Shown: positions 31,001-43,299, counted from the first letter of the stretch. The stretch: 64,000 nucleotides of DNA from Tribonema minus (GCA_017506865.1 JAFCMP010000129.1:124001-188000); one strand, 5' to 3'. A program made the numbers and translations. The notes: generated by a model not told the origin, from the sequence alone.

Positions 31001-34000
31001 GAAGTATACCTATGGAAGCGAATGAAAATATCGTAGAGCTTTATTGTTTTTTGTCAAATCAGGTATTGATTTTGGGGCGCGCCTGGATTGTCACACATTT
31101 CTTCTGTGCTCACACATGTTTACATTAAGTTGTCGCAGTCTCGGTGGTACTTTGATGTTACCAGCAACTTGTGTGCGTCGATGCGATTTACGCATCCGGT
31201 TCAGGTGCTGGTGACACTGTGACGGTGTGTACAGTACACATGTTGCAAGGTTCCTAGTCTACACATCTTTTTCACTTGTGGTCTTGGTCATGGCTTCCCT
31301 GACAGTGCCAGCTAACGTACTGGTCTGAAGCAACACCGCACTCACACCATCGCAACGAGCGATGCATCAGTTTGCTTCAAGCAGTTGAAGCTTCAGTGGG
31401 CAGAGCGTACACACTACTTTCGCACTTCAAGCATTTGGAGTTGAAGTATGGGTGCTCTTGCTGCGAGCAGTTGCAGCTCAAGTAGGCGGAGATTACACAC
31501 CACCTTCGCACTTCAAGCATTTGGAGTTGAAGTATGGGTGGGCTGTTGCTTTGAGCAGTCGAAGCTTTTAAGAGTAGGCAGAGATTACACACAACTTTTG
31601 CACTTCAAGCACTTGAAGTTGAAGTATGGGTGGGCTCTGGCTTAGAGCAGTTGAAGCTTAAGTAGGCAGAGATTGCACACTATGTTTTGCGCTTCAAGCA
31701 CTTGAAGTTGAAGTATGAGCGCTCAGCGACTGAGCGCTGCACTTGAAGTTGAAGTATGAGCGCTCAGCGACTGAGCGCTGCGTGACACCATCTTTCATGG
31801 TTCGCTCGCCGCCCCCTTCAAAGGCTGTCGCCGCCGCGAACGGCAAGAAGGCGCAGGAGTCATCCGAAGAGTCTGAGTCAGACTCAGACGAAAGCAGCAG
31901 CGAGGAGGACGAACGGCCAGCAACAAAGGTACTTGTCGGAGTTTACTGACTCAGTTTACGATGTTGCGGTGGTATAGATGGGTGCCTTCCTGGGCGCTAG
32001 TAGCGTGAGCATCCATGCAGAAATTTGAATTATTTCAACTTCAAGGTCCAATTTCAACTGACACCATTGCCGTGGCCACATCCATGAGGCACCAATTGTG
32101 AACAGTGGCTTGAGTGACCTTGTTGCCCCTGAAGCAGTATGGCGCAGTGCTGTGACAATTGCGATATGATTACAATGAGCTTCAGTCTCAGCTTTGAGTA
32201 TACAAACACGCATTAAAAAGATCGTTGAGCTCTGGGTGACCAGGGATGGTTACCTGTATGTGCCTTCCACCAATAACCGTGGTCGCCGCTGCTGCAGTCA
32301 TTGGCCACGAATCAAACAGTGAGTATGTTCCGTTGGTGCGTAGTCAACACGCTCGCTGAGCACCTGCTGGCAAAGCAGTGGGGTCTACTGCCACGACATG
32401 CGAAACAGCCGTCAAGTTTTGCAGCAGCACGGTGCAACTAGCGGTGCATCGTACGGCACGGTTTGTGTTGCTCAGGGCGTTTATTGCCTCGCATGTCACA
32501 AAGGCAGCGCAGTTTTAGAAGAATGCTGTCCCCTCAAATCGCTGACAGACAGTAGATCTGATTAAGAGACAAAGCGCAGTAGTTGTAACGCTGTTCTCAC
32601 GGGTTCGCCCGCCGCTTTTGCGCGAGGCGGCTGCCGCCTTGCTGAAGGTCCCTTCAAAGGCCAATGCCCTGCCGAAGGGCGGGAAGGCAAAAAAGGCTGA
32701 GTCATCAGACGAGTCTGAGTCATCAGATGAGAGTAGCAGCGAGGAGGAGGAGCAGAGAGCGCCGCCTGCAAAGAAGGTTAGCCGCGCAAGCGTGGTGTTT
32801 GGTTTCAGGCGTAGCGACACCTGGTGTTCTGTCTCTCGCCGACTTGTTAACGGTGTATGCAGTCTACAGGCCAAGGCTCGTCAGCAAGTGGGCATGCACC
32901 ATTGGAGCGAACTTCAAGGGTTACTTTAAGAGGCGCAGTCATGATGAACTTCAAGGGGAGCCTCGAGTGCGTGTGTGTGTTGCAGGCAGCAAGACGCGCT
33001 ACAGTAGTGCGCGCTTGCAGCAGGCAATCGTGTCCAGTATTGAGCAGAGGATGCATGCGCGACGAACATTGCTCCGGCAATGCAGCGTTGCTGTCTAACA
33101 CTGCAGCACCGGGCTGTCTAACACTGCAGCACCGCTCGCTGGCAGCTCTGCAGCGGTCACCAGCTTCGGAGGTGCTGCTTTTGTCGCACGGCGGTAGAGA
33201 AGCTCATCATCGTACAGAACACTATCCTCACTTTTCATTTATTTACCATACACAACACTATTCCTTGCATTTCGCTCATCGAGTTCCGGCGGCTACCGTT
33301 AGAGTGTGTCCCTCTGCATCTGACGCTGTCGCATTCATGTCGGTTGCACGTGCGCTACCATTTGTTTGATTAGTTGTAGACCGTGCCTTTTTGGCAGGCA
33401 CCTCGCGAGCGTCGTTCCCTTTGGCGTACTTGAAACCTGTCAGTGCCGATGATCGTTCGAAGTGTAGTGCTAGTGCTAGCTCGTACACCGTGTAACGTCG
33501 ATTACCCTTTGCAGCGGTTGACACTTCAACTCGTGACGTGCCTGCGTATCACCACCGCCCGCTGCCCCTTTGCAATGGATTGACACTTCAACTCGTGACG
33601 TGTCATCGCTCAGGCTGCCCCCGCAAAGAAGGCGGCGGCAAAGAAGGAGAGCGCGTCGTCCGAAGAGTCCAGCGACGAGGAGGAGGAGGAGGAAGAAGAG
33701 GAGGCTCCCAAGGTCAGCAGTAACTTGAAGTTCTGGCTGTGATACTTTGTTATTGAGTGTTTCAGATACCTACTCCATTGGTGTGGATTTGGCACAAGGT
33801 AATTTGAACGGCAGGCAGTCTGTTGGCGCCCGCGCCGGTTGGCAAGGACTTGGCACAAACTTGAAGTTGCCACTTGATGATGATGATATGTAGCGTTCCT
33901 TACTACACCCACACCATGTTCGCGCTGTATTAAACTGAGCCATGCACGCAAGTGCGCCATATTTGTTGCCAGGCTCCTTGCAGAGACCACTTTTCCAGGG

Positions 34001-36776
34001 CCTCAAACTGGCGGAACTTGACCTCGAACGTCCCCTCTTCCCTGTGTAGGCCCAGAAGTGCTTGGCAAATCCGTCCTCCAGAACTCGAACTTGAACATCA
34101 CCTCCCCCCCCCCCTCCGCCCTCCGTGTAGGCTCAAAAGTCCTTCAGAACTCAAACTTGAACATCACCTCCCCCCCCCCTCTCCCCCCTCCGTGTAGGCT
34201 CAGAAGCGCAAGGCCGATGCCGCCGCAGACCTCCGCTTGTCTTTAGCCTGAAATCCGCCCTTCTGAACTTGAATTGTGCCCCCAACCCTACCCCCCCCCC
34301 CCTCCTGAAGGCTCAGAAGCGCAAGGGTGCCGCCGCCTCCGCTTCTCTTTGGCTCTAAATCGGCCCTTCAGAACTTGAAACCAACTGTGCATCCCCCCCC
34401 CCCCTCCCTGCAGGCTCAGAAGCGTGAGGCCGATGCCGCCACGGACGGCGCCTCCGCTTCTCTTTGCCTTGGCCCTTAAAAACTAACTAGGCCTTCATAA
34501 CTTGAAGTTGAACATCGTGAACCCCCCCCCCCCCCCCATGTGTGAGCCCAGAAGCTCTAGAGCTTCTTCCCCCCCCCCCATGTGTGAGCCCAGAAGCTCT
34601 ATAGAAGCTCTATGGCAAATCTGCCCTTCAGAACTCGAACTTGAGCATCACTCCCCCCCCCCCCCTGATGCAGGCTCAGAAGGGCAAGGCTGCCGCCGCC
34701 TCCGCCTCTCTTTGGCATTAATCTTGCCTTTTTGAACTGTGCCAACTTGAACTGGTGCCCCCAACCCTCATTATACCCCTTCCCCTCCCCTTCACTCTTT
34801 ATAGGCGCAGAAGCGCAAGGCCGACGCCGACGGCGCCTTGGCCTCTCTATGGCCACATCTCTATGGCCTAAAACCGGCCCTTTCGAACTTGAACTGTGCC
34901 CCCTAACCCCCAACCCCCCCCCCAACCCCCCTCCATGTAGGCCCAGAAGCGCAAGGCCGACACCGCAGCCGACGGCGCGTCCGCCAAGAAGGCGCCCAAG
35001 GCCGAGGAGGGGGTCAGCACCGGCGCGGGCACCAAGATCTATGTGCGCGGCCTGCCGTGGTCGGCAACGGAGGAGGAGGTTCGCGACTTCTTCAAGGAGT
35101 GCGGGGAGATTGAGTCGTGCGACCTGCCCACGGACCACAACGGGCGCGCGTCGGGGACGGCGTTCGTCGTGTTTGCGGACTCCGACGCTGCTAATAAGGT
35201 GCGTGCGCAATTACCTCCATCACTGGTACTTCACCATCAGTGCTTTGACGAAAATGAGAGTCGTGCGACCTGCCCACAGACCACAACGGGCGTTTGTGGT
35301 GTTTGCGGACTCCGACGGCGCCAGTAAGGTATGTATTCATCACGCCTTGATGCTTCTGTAGTTCATCCATGGCGCTTTTGCGTATTTGTGGCATTGAGAT
35401 TGAGAGTCGTGCGACCTGCCCACGGACCACAACGGGCGCGCCTCGCGGACGGCGTTCGTGGTGTTTGCGTACTCCGACGGCGCTAAGAAGGTATGTTTGT
35501 ATCGAGACTAGTACTTGCGTGCTTCATTAGTAGCTTTGGCGTACTTGATTGTGGCATTGAGTTTTAGAGTCGCGAGCGCTGGCTCAAGATCGTGCTCGCG
35601 ACGGAGCGCGCGGCGCGCCCGTCCTTCGGCGCGCCCGACAAGAAGGACAAGCCCGAGGGCTGCACGACGGTCTTCATCGGCAACCTGTCGTGGGACGTGG
35701 ACGAGGACGCGGTGCGCGCGGCCTTCGGGGAGTGCGGCGAGATCGCCTCCGTGCGCTTTGCGACGGACCGCGAGACGGGCGACTTCAAGGGCTTCGGCCA
35801 CGTCGAGTTTGTCGACGGCGAGGGCGTTGACGCCGCCATCGACATGGCGGGCACGGAGATTGCGGGGCGCCCCGTGCGCGTGGACTACGCCGCGCCGCGC
35901 GCGCCGCGCGAGTCGTTCGGCGGCGGCGGCGGCGGCGGCGGGGGGCGCGGCGGCGGCCGCGGCGGGGGCCGCGGCGGCGGCAGGGGGGGAGGGCGGGGGG
36001 GGCGCGACGGCGGCGGGCGCGGCGGCGGCAGGGGCGGCGGCAGGTGCGTGTGCGCTGGTGGTGTTTGAGAGTGTGTGGGGGGGGGGGTAGTTGAAGTGCC
36101 TGCGACTGTACTCACAGGTTGCCAAGGGGTTGCAGCAGAGGGCGGTACACCGCACGACAGCGCAGCGCGCAGTGCATGCATATAATGTACAGCTGGCAGA
36201 ATTGGGGGGGTGCTTTTCACGGCGGCGACAGAGGTGGTGGTTGAAGAGCAGCAGCGCAGGGAGCGCATGTGCGCGCCTCATGCCAGCGGGGTGAGCGATA
36301 TGCGGGAGCAATCGTAGCTTACCCTTGCCGAGAGGTCGTGCACCAGTTGCGTGCGCGCTGCGGCGGCTCGAGCTTTGCTTGTTGAACCGAGTGGTATAGG
36401 GGGGAGTGGGGGGGGGCTGAGCAGTGGCACATATGGCGGGTTGGGGGGGCCTGAGTCAAATGCACAAGCGTTCGGCATGGTCTGAGAGCTGCCGAATACG
36501 GTACACATGTATTGCGCACGCTTTGGTGGCACAGTTTGGTCATGACGTGATGGAAGGCGGGGGCGGGGGAGGGCTCAGGATCAGAGCATGGGGCCTTTGG
36601 GACAACATCAGAAAATGTATGCTTTCTGCGCAATGTACGATCACGCTCACAGCCCCCTTCTTTGCCCTCGCTGCCATTCCACGATGCGCAGGGGCGGCGG
36701 CAGGGGCGGCACCCCCGGGCGCGCAAAGCAGACCATCCAGGACTTCAAGGGCAAGAAAAAGACCTTTGACGACTAG
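28080..36776 (+). CDS. Nucleolin-like protein (NSR1/gar2 type), complete, 9 exons
   Basis: Exons 28080-28289, 28734-28910, 30751-30921, 31824-31928, 32660-32776, 33614-33712, 34941-35198, 35568-36043 and 36692-36776 join into 565 residues. Exons 1-6 (residues 1-293) each encode one module: Lys/Ala/Pro stretch plus a Ser/Asp/Glu tract, and all are phase 0 at both ends. RRM1 begins near residue 326 (IYVRGL, GTAFVVF), RRM2 near 413 (VFIGNL, GFGHVEF). An RGG/GAR domain follows from about 499 and continues into the last exon, ending KKKTFDD. Nucleolins act in the nucleolus in pre-rRNA transcription and processing. Between AANK (exon 7) and RWLKIVL (exon 8) the second helix of RRM1 is shorter than usual, so a small exon may be missing from my model. 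Acceptor of exon 7 is repeated about ten times. Confidence 0.88.
29545..30260. repeat. Large imperfect inverted repeat in nucleolin intron 2
   Basis: Arms of about 240 bases (29545-29785 and 30005-30260) are inverted copies. Shared words include GCGGCAGCGGCGGCGCATGA, CCCCCAACGGAAGT-AG and AAGTAAGTACATGCGCG at the inner end. The spacer is about 220 bases. It could be a foldback transposon or a relic of one; outer ends are not sharp and no target duplication was found. Confidence 0.7.
30390..30620 (+). repeat. Two decayed echoes of the acidic exon 30751-30921
   Basis: CTCTACAGAAG followed by AGCAGC-GGAAAGGA and GAGTCTGA motifs occurs near 30555 and, weaker, near 30395. This is the acceptor and first codons of exon 3 of the nucleolin gene. 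The acidic Ser/Glu reading is partly kept, so these could be former exons. Confidence 0.6.
31379..31785. repeat. About 88-bp tandem array (4 units) in nucleolin intron 3
   Basis: Units begin with AGCAGTTGAAGCT near 31379, 31467, 31554 and 31647 and contain AGATTACACAC and CACTTCAAGCA-TTGGAGTTGAAG. The array ends in two exact copies of a 42-base unit with GTATGAGCGCTCAGCGACTG. The unit does not match a neighbouring exon. Confidence 0.85.
32219..32320 (-). repeat. Dispersed repeat family R1, copy 3
   Basis: Reverse orientation relative to copies 1 and 2, with CCAATAACCGTGGTCGCC and CACGAATCAAACA. It lies in nucleolin intron 4. Confidence 0.8.
34040..34940 (+). repeat. Ten-unit acceptor-side echo array before nucleolin exon 7
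   Basis: Units near 34046, 34127, 34195, 34308, 34412, 34546, 34579, 34672, 34803 and the real one at 34938 share: AACTTGAAC, a C run, an AG, then GCTCAGAAGCGCAAGGCCGA and GCCGCCGC (AQKRKADAA). Period is roughly 30-135 bases. Each unit carries a pyrimidine tract and an AG, but donors after the AQKRKAD codons are lacking, so alternative 3' splice sites are more plausible than separate exons; most would shift frame or meet stops. Confidence 0.85.
35260..35495 (+). repeat. Two donor-side echoes of nucleolin exon 7
   Basis: Copies at 35263-35332 and 35400-35492 repeat the codons ESCDLPTDHNGRA and FVVFADSD with their GTATGT donors. The second is nearly complete (about 90 bases). Both keep a good donor but lack a matching acceptor. 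Confidence 0.85.
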
Positions 36777-39142
36777 ATGGACGGCCGCGACGCACCAGTA
36801 ACAGCGACTTTGCGCCATGATGCGTGAAGGAAGCGCGAGAAAACGCCAGAAGATGTTTGTGGAGGGATGTCCCATGTGCGTGCCCTCCGGCCGCCGCTAC
36901 CATATGACTGAAGCACCGTGCGCACCGCCGTTGATGCAACCCCCAGCAAATGTAGTGAATTGAAGACACTGCATAGCAGATGTGTGTGTATTGAGTGCTG
37001 CTGTCTGCCTTGCACCTGTGATGCGTTTTTATTGCTTGCTGCAGCATTGGTTTTGCTACTTCTATGTCAAACTGGCATATGTACTGCCTGCTTCTGACGC
37101 ACCCGCCTGCCTGCTTCGGTTGTGACCCCACAGTGTCTGTGAGCGCTTGACGTGCCGTTTCACTTAAGCGACTTCACATTGTTCAATTCTGATGACAATT
37201 CCACACGCCAGGACCTGCTTCGTTTGATGTAAGCATGTCACACAAGTCAAGCTTTCTGTTGTGATGGCGTATATAGTATGCACAGGAAGTAAAAGTGCGG
37301 GCGACATAGTGTCAGCTTCATACACATATAGCTGAAACTTTAATGCATCACCTCTGCAGCATGCCTCTTATGTCATGGAGCGGCCACGTTGTCAGCATAT
37401 GCTCATGTAGCAGCAGCACCAAACCCCTTCATGGGGAGATGTAAGTATGGAACCTAGTTCATGGGGAGATGTAAGTATGGAACCTAGTTGTGGCCTAACC
37501 CCACCACCTGACCCTAAGGCTAGGCTGGCCAACTCAAGCTGAATGCTACGGACAGGGCCCAGCCACGCACACTTAACGCGTACTGCCGTTGAGAATGCAG
37601 TGTTGCGCACTAGCAAAGGCAGCAGAGGAGGCTGACAGGCGTCGCCAGATTGTGGGTGCGGGGCTTACGAAAGTGAATATTACTAGGCATACAATGCAGA
37701 GTGTGACCTTCAGACGGGTAGTCAAGTAACGCACAATTCCGAGAACACGCCTGAAAACTGCTGGGGCTGAACCCCCGTATCAATTGACAGAAGCAGGAAC
37801 TGTCCATATTCCAGTGCCAATAGCCCCGCAACATCCATTCAGTGCTTGCTTCATGCCGTCAGTGATGTGCAACAGCACGCGACAACAACATACATGGCGC
37901 TAACTTTCACACATCTAACTCCGCAATGTTACCCCACAGGAAGCCCGGGTACTTTGACACTTGGGAGCTACTTTAATACTTGAAGCTCTCTGCCATGGCA
38001 TCAGGCACGGCGCACGGGATAGCAGGCGACGACACAGGCGCCTCCGCTGGCGTCGCAGAGTGGTCGATGACATGCGCGTGTTGCCTCGCGCCGCTATCGT
38101 CAATGCGTCAACACACAGTGCTCAAATCATTGCAATGACAGCTCACAAACCGTTCAAATAACCATCAGAGTTTTGTCTGTGCAACAAATCTCAGGTCCAC
38201 ACGCCACACGCGCGCTCCTGAGCCTGCTTGGAAACCATGGTCTCGGCGGTGGTGGTCAGCGATGGTGAAAAGAGGATATGACTGTCAAGCTTCAGAACCC
38301 TCATTCGACGCGGCTGCGGCGTCGCAAGCCTCTACATGAATTAGACGGCTCGCTCGCTCGCTCGGCGCGGTGGGCGGGGCGGCTCGGCCGCACACGCCTG
38401 CAGCGTCTAACAAGCGTAGCGGTTGCGATGTCCATCGCGAATGTGCGCACAAAGTCGATGCCGTCCAGCCGTCCAAGCTGTGTTGGCGTCAGGACGTCTC
38501 TCACCCAGACCATTTTGTGCCGTGCCGCCGTTGAAGTTCAACTGTTACAGTTGGGGACTCACAGCACAAGGTTTGTTCGGCGCTGACGTTGACTCGAGAA
38601 AGCGGGAGTGCCATTGCCACTGGGCGAGCATGGTGATGAATAGGCGCAGAGCGGCTACGGCAGTGCTGATCTGATGGTGTGCATACTCCTGAAGCCACGC
38701 AGAAGCAAACCAAAAGGTACATTTGGCGGACATACTGTTTGCCTGTAGCTGTATTGCAAGGAGCCCGACAGGCAATGGCGGCGGTGGCCAAGCACGTCAC
38801 GTACCTCCCAAAACACCGTCTAATGCGCTTCCGCTCAGCCGTGCATGCTCGGATTGCTCTGACTGAACCTCTTGCGTCAGTTTGTGTTTTCTGGCCGCGG
38901 TGCGAGCCTGATGAGCAGTTGTGTGGAGACAGCCCATGCACTGGCGTTTGCAACGAGCGGCTCGTTGCAGTCTCAGTTTGCAGTGCCTCTAGGCGATTGC
39001 TGACTTGTTCAACTTGGTTCAACTTTTGAAGTGCAGGTCGCGCGGAGGTGAGCTGCTAACAACGCCGAGGCTTGTTGTATAACGGAAGCAGCCAAGTCGC
39101 GCAGGCTCAGGACCTAGTTTGCAAGAACTGCTGTCAGGAGCC
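36777..39142. other. Long intergenic region with weak coding hints
   Basis: No recognisable gene. A 31-base duplication (TTCATGGGGAGATGTAAGTA type) lies at 37428-37488, and a telomere-like tract near 37498-37520. A possible leftward exon pair near 38401-38757 is listed separately. Confidence 0.4.
38401..38757 (-). other. Possible leftward exon fragments of an unknown gene
   Basis: Two leftward open segments read like protein: about 38757-38590 (CTFWFASAWLQEYAHHQIST, then an amphipathic or membrane helix) and 38513-38401 (VRDVLTPTQLGRLDGIDFVR). An acceptor-like CAG precedes the first. Phase, start and stop were not resolved, and I do not recognise the family. It could equally be an intergenic open frame. 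Confidence 0.25.
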
Positions 39143-42100
39143 ATGTGGGGCCGACCCGTTCCCGGGGCGTCGGCGTTGTCGGCGTTTGGGTGTCTATTGC
39201 TGCTGCTGAGGTACGGGATGGCAGCAGCGGAGGGGATGGAGGGCTCAATGTGCGAGAGCATCAGCAGCTGTCGGACGTGCGTCTCCACTATAGTGGACGG
39301 CACGCCTTGCGCATGGTGAGCAGCCCTCGCGTCCTCCTTGGTTGATCAAAAACATGCACATCCAATGCATGCAGCTTGACTCAGCCGGTTGAGCAATGGA
39401 GCAGTACATACATCTCAGCCGAGATGGTCATATCCGCCTGCTGTACAATCCGCATGACTCAAACGCCGCCTGAATTCGGGTTTCCGCCCGCATCCGTACA
39501 GCAGTGCACAGCACACAAATCCATGCCCAGCAGTTCCCTGATGTCTCGCCTCGCGCGACCCAAAGCCCTGCCTTCACGCGCCGCTCGCACAGCCAGTCAC
39601 GCCTCTCTCCTCCCGCACGCGCCGCCACCGCCAATCTCCGCTGCCGCCACAGGTGCTCCGGCGGCTGCGCGGCGCCCGCCGCCGCCGCCTGCGCCGCCGC
39701 CGGCGCCGCCGGCAGCACGTGCGGCGGCGGCACGGACGCCGCCGTCTCCTTCATCTACCTCGCCTTCATCGGGGTGTTCACGCTGCTGGGGTGCTGCCTG
39801 TGGGGCCTTGCGCGCCGCGCGCACCACGCGCTCGCGGCGCGCGCCGCGATGCTCCGCGTCCACCAGCTGCCGCACTTCCGCTGGGGCGTCGCGCCGGCGT
39901 GCGCGCGCGGCGGCAGCACCGTCGGCGGCAGCGGCAGCGGCGGCGGCGGCGCAGAGGATGGCGTTGAGCCCTCAGCCAAGTGCCCGTTGTGCGAGGGCGC
40001 GGGGTGCGCAAAGGCGGCGCCAGAGTGCTCAGGTGAATTGCATTGAGATTTGGGTATAGGGGACGAGGGGGGGGGGGGGGGACACTGTTCAAGGGGGGGG
40101 GGGGGGGGGGGGGGCACAGAGGCCCTCTTTCATGGTTGTCAGGCTGCTGCGGTGCGCCGCTGGCGGAAGGGCGGTGACAGGATAGTGGGAGACGTTGCGT
40201 CGGTTTACTTTCGGCAGGGTGATGCGACGCGGTCTCAGCGGAAGGGCGCGGCGGCAGCAGTTGCGCCCGCGTGCGTGCCGTTTCTTCGTGCCAGTGCAAT
40301 GTGACCGAAGGTCCCCCTGGTGCGGACAGGTCACAGCTGCTTCTTCGCTCGTCTCTGAAGTATGTTGGCCCCTTTTGTGCAGGACTTTCTCATGTCCGCG
40401 TGCGCGCGTGCAACGCTACGCTGGCGTGCAGCAAGAACGCATCTGCATCTTGCGCATCTTGCCATCAAGAATCATCGACGCCTGCAGCTTGTCCGCATCC
40501 CAGCCTCATCTCACTTTGAGACGCGTTGCATGTTGCTTCGCCCCGCCGCCGCTGCCGCAGTGTGCCTCGTGCAGGGCTGTCCCGGGTTCGTGTGCGCGCA
40601 TCCAACGCTACGCTGGCGTGTAGAAAGAGCGCATCTGCATCTTGCGTATCTTGCTGTGAAGGATGATTGACGCCTGCGCCCCAACCTCCGCTCACTACAC
40701 ATTGCATTGGTTGTTGCTCTTGCCGCGCCGCCGCCGCTGCTGCCGCAGTGTGCCTGAGCAGCTTTGAGGCAGGCGAGGAAGTGCGGCAGCTGCCGTGCAA
40801 GCACCTCTACCACAAGGCGTGCATCGACAAGTGGTGAGCGCGTCACCACTTGAAGTTCGGCGCAGCGCATGACTTTCTCAATGCTACATGCGCTATTGAA
40901 GCGCAATTTTTATTTGGTTCCCCACAGCCTGTGGTGGAACGCTCATATATGTGTGTATGTGTGTATGTATATATATGAGGCGGACCCCATATAAACATGA
41001 GGCGGGCCCCATGACCGCACATCTGCGACACGGGGGGGCTGGGCTGCCTTGACACGCGTTCAGCGCTTTGCATGACAATTCAAGTGTGCCCCGCAGTGGG
41101 TGCTGCAACGCTCTTGCACTCATGATTCATGGCGTAAGATGACGTTGCTCATGTGCCAATCGCGGCTCGGTTCATCGCGTCAGCCACATGTGAACCGCAA
41201 CTCCGTCGCCAGTGCTGCTGAGCGTTACTGATCCGATTCAGCATGTGCTGCGGCAGCACATGAACGTACGCATGAGCCAAACTCGATGAGCACTGCTGAT
41301 TCAATACCAAGTGGGTCCTTGCAGTGCCGTCAGCGCACGTGGCTGCCTCCAGTACCCCGTGTGCAGGACCACTTTCTCGTGCAGTGCGCAGCACCAGCGC
41401 CGCGGTGCTGGTACAATGGGCTCGCCTGCGCGTGTGAGTGTGCGATCGGCGCGTGCGTCATACATGCAGGCGTCAGTGCTCAGCCAGCGCGTCGGCGGCC
41501 GGCACAATGCGCTTGACTGCACGCGCGAGTGTGCGACCAGGCATAGCATCGGTGCCCAGCCAGCTGCGCTGGCTGGCGGCAGCAGCACTTCACGTCAACA
41601 ACAGAAGGGCCCGGCACGGCTATGATGGCTGGTGCAATGCAGGCTCAACCACGGTCACGAAAATGTGCGGTGCGCTGATGACACGATGACATGACATTAC
41701 ACATCACCATCAGCGCCCCCGCCTCGTGCCATGCCCAAACGCCTTTTCTCACGCCTATCTCACGCCGCCGCGGTGCCTTCGCCACACTCACACTCGCCCT
41801 CTCGCAGGTTTGAGTCGCAGAAGGACACGTGCCCGCTGTGCATGGTGCCCGTGTGGGAGCAGCGGATAGCGCCGCGCGGCGGGCGGCGGCGCGCGCGCGC
41901 GCCGCCGCGCGCCGCGACCGCTCGCGCCGCGCTACCGTCGAACCCTACGTTCACAACCGCCACCATCAGCAAGAGCGGCAGCAGCAGTCAGGCAGCGATT
42001 CGGATGGTGATGTCGAGCAGGGTCTGGGCGGCGTTCCTGCTTCGCCTTCGGCTGCTGCGATGGAGCGCGCCGCGTCGGACGCCGCAGCCGCCGCTGCCGC

Positions 42101-42171
42101 GCTGCAAGATCGTGGGCCCCCGGAGGAGCGGCGCGCTCCCGAACCGGCAGCGGCAGTTACGAACCCCGTAA
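39143..42171 (+). CDS. Membrane RING-H2 protein with PSI-like Cys segment, 4 exons
   Basis: Exons 39143-39315, 39653-40032, 40749-40833 and 41808-42171 join in phase to 333 residues. A signal peptide ([11 protein letters not shown]) is followed by a Cys-rich segment ([18 protein letters not shown]) resembling a PSI domain, one TM helix near residues 88-111 ([20 protein letters not shown]), and a RING-H2 domain at about 182-224 ([22 protein letters not shown]). The order suggests a single-pass ubiquitin ligase with a lumenal sensor part and cytosolic RING. The first RING pair reads C-x3-C (ECSGVC) instead of the usual C-x2-C. After the RING the open frame is Arg/Pro-rich; a +2 frame from 41829 to 42191 reads as a more natural acidic tail, so a small indel or short intron there is possible. 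Confidence 0.75.
40380..40680 (+). repeat. Tandem intron units with acceptor echo, RING-H2 gene
   Basis: Two units near 40395-40500 and 40580-40680 share CAACGCTACGCTGGCGTG, GAACGCATCTGCATCTTGCG and CATCTTGC. Between them 40548-40565 repeats CGCCGCTGCCGCAGTGTGCCT, the acceptor region of the exon at 40749. Confidence 0.75.
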
Positions 42172-43299
42172 CTCCCGCGCCGGCTGTGTGATGGTGGCGA
42201 GGCGAGGCCTGTGCAGCGTTGCGATTTGTGAGGGCATGAGCCCCCGGCCGCCCCTCCCCTTCCCCTTCCATTCTGCTCTGCATCCTTTCCAGTTTGTGCT
42301 TATCTAAGCGGCGCCGCGGCGAGTGCGCGTGGATGCAAATTGCGTAATTAGCGCCGCGCCGTGCGTGCACGCGCAGCAGCAGGGCGCAGGGCAGCGTGTG
42401 TAGCCCGGCCGCTACACAGCAACGCGTTACAAGCAGCAGCACGCGCGGGAGACGCGGCGTACTGAGCATGAACAATGCCAAAAAGCTCCCGGCGTGCATA
42501 TACGCGGCCATCTGTGCGTATTACTTGGTGCCGTCGGCGCACGGCGCTGCAATTTATTTACTGTGCCGGCGGTAAAGGAGGAGAGGATATGTGGGGATGG
42601 GCTGCCTGACGTTTCGCTCGACGACCCCCCCCCCCCCCCCCCCCCCCGCTGTGCCACACTAGGCGTGTGCCACGCACGCGCCAGCATCATGTAAATGAAT
42701 CGAGCTGCTGCACCGCTCCTCTGTTGTGCCGACATGTGATGCCGTGCCACATGTGGCGTGGAGCCGCCTGTTTGCGTTTTGTTTTTGGCTTCATGTGCCA
42801 TCAAAAGCAGGACTGCAATGCAGTATGTAGGCATGAGTGGTGACTGAGCATTGGCATCCTGCATTCACTTTTTCTGGCATGTCTCGTGTGGACTGCTTCG
42901 TCGACAAGCAGGGCTGGCGTGTGTGTAGCCAGGTGGCATGTCTGCATGTGATGTCCATGTTGCAAGTGAGCGCGTGGCCTCATGCTGTGGTTACCTACAG
43001 CTATTGCTGCTGGAATGAGGTGCCTGGCAGTGTGAGCGCCTGTTGCACCCACCTGGGCCAGCCGCCCCGGTACCCCGCGGTAACATCATGATCTCATTGA
43101 TCTGCAAGCAAATGTGGCTCTCGATGAGTGTCCTCCCCCCTCCCCCCCCCCCCCCCCCCCCCCCAATAAGTCATGGTTACAAAATGGCAACACCACACAG
43201 AGCGACAGCGATGGTCCGCACACATGAGAAGTCGTGTGTCATGTCATGGTGTGCTGGCTGCCACTGCTTGTAAGACCGCTGCTGGCGTGCCGCAGCGCC

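Noticed and set aside
31379-31785. CRISPR-like array
   Set aside because: Units are adjoining direct repeats without unique spacers, in a eukaryotic intron.
35508-36311. 267-codon leftward frame, Pro/Ala-rich
   Set aside because: Antisense of the RRM2 and RGG exon of the nucleolin gene.
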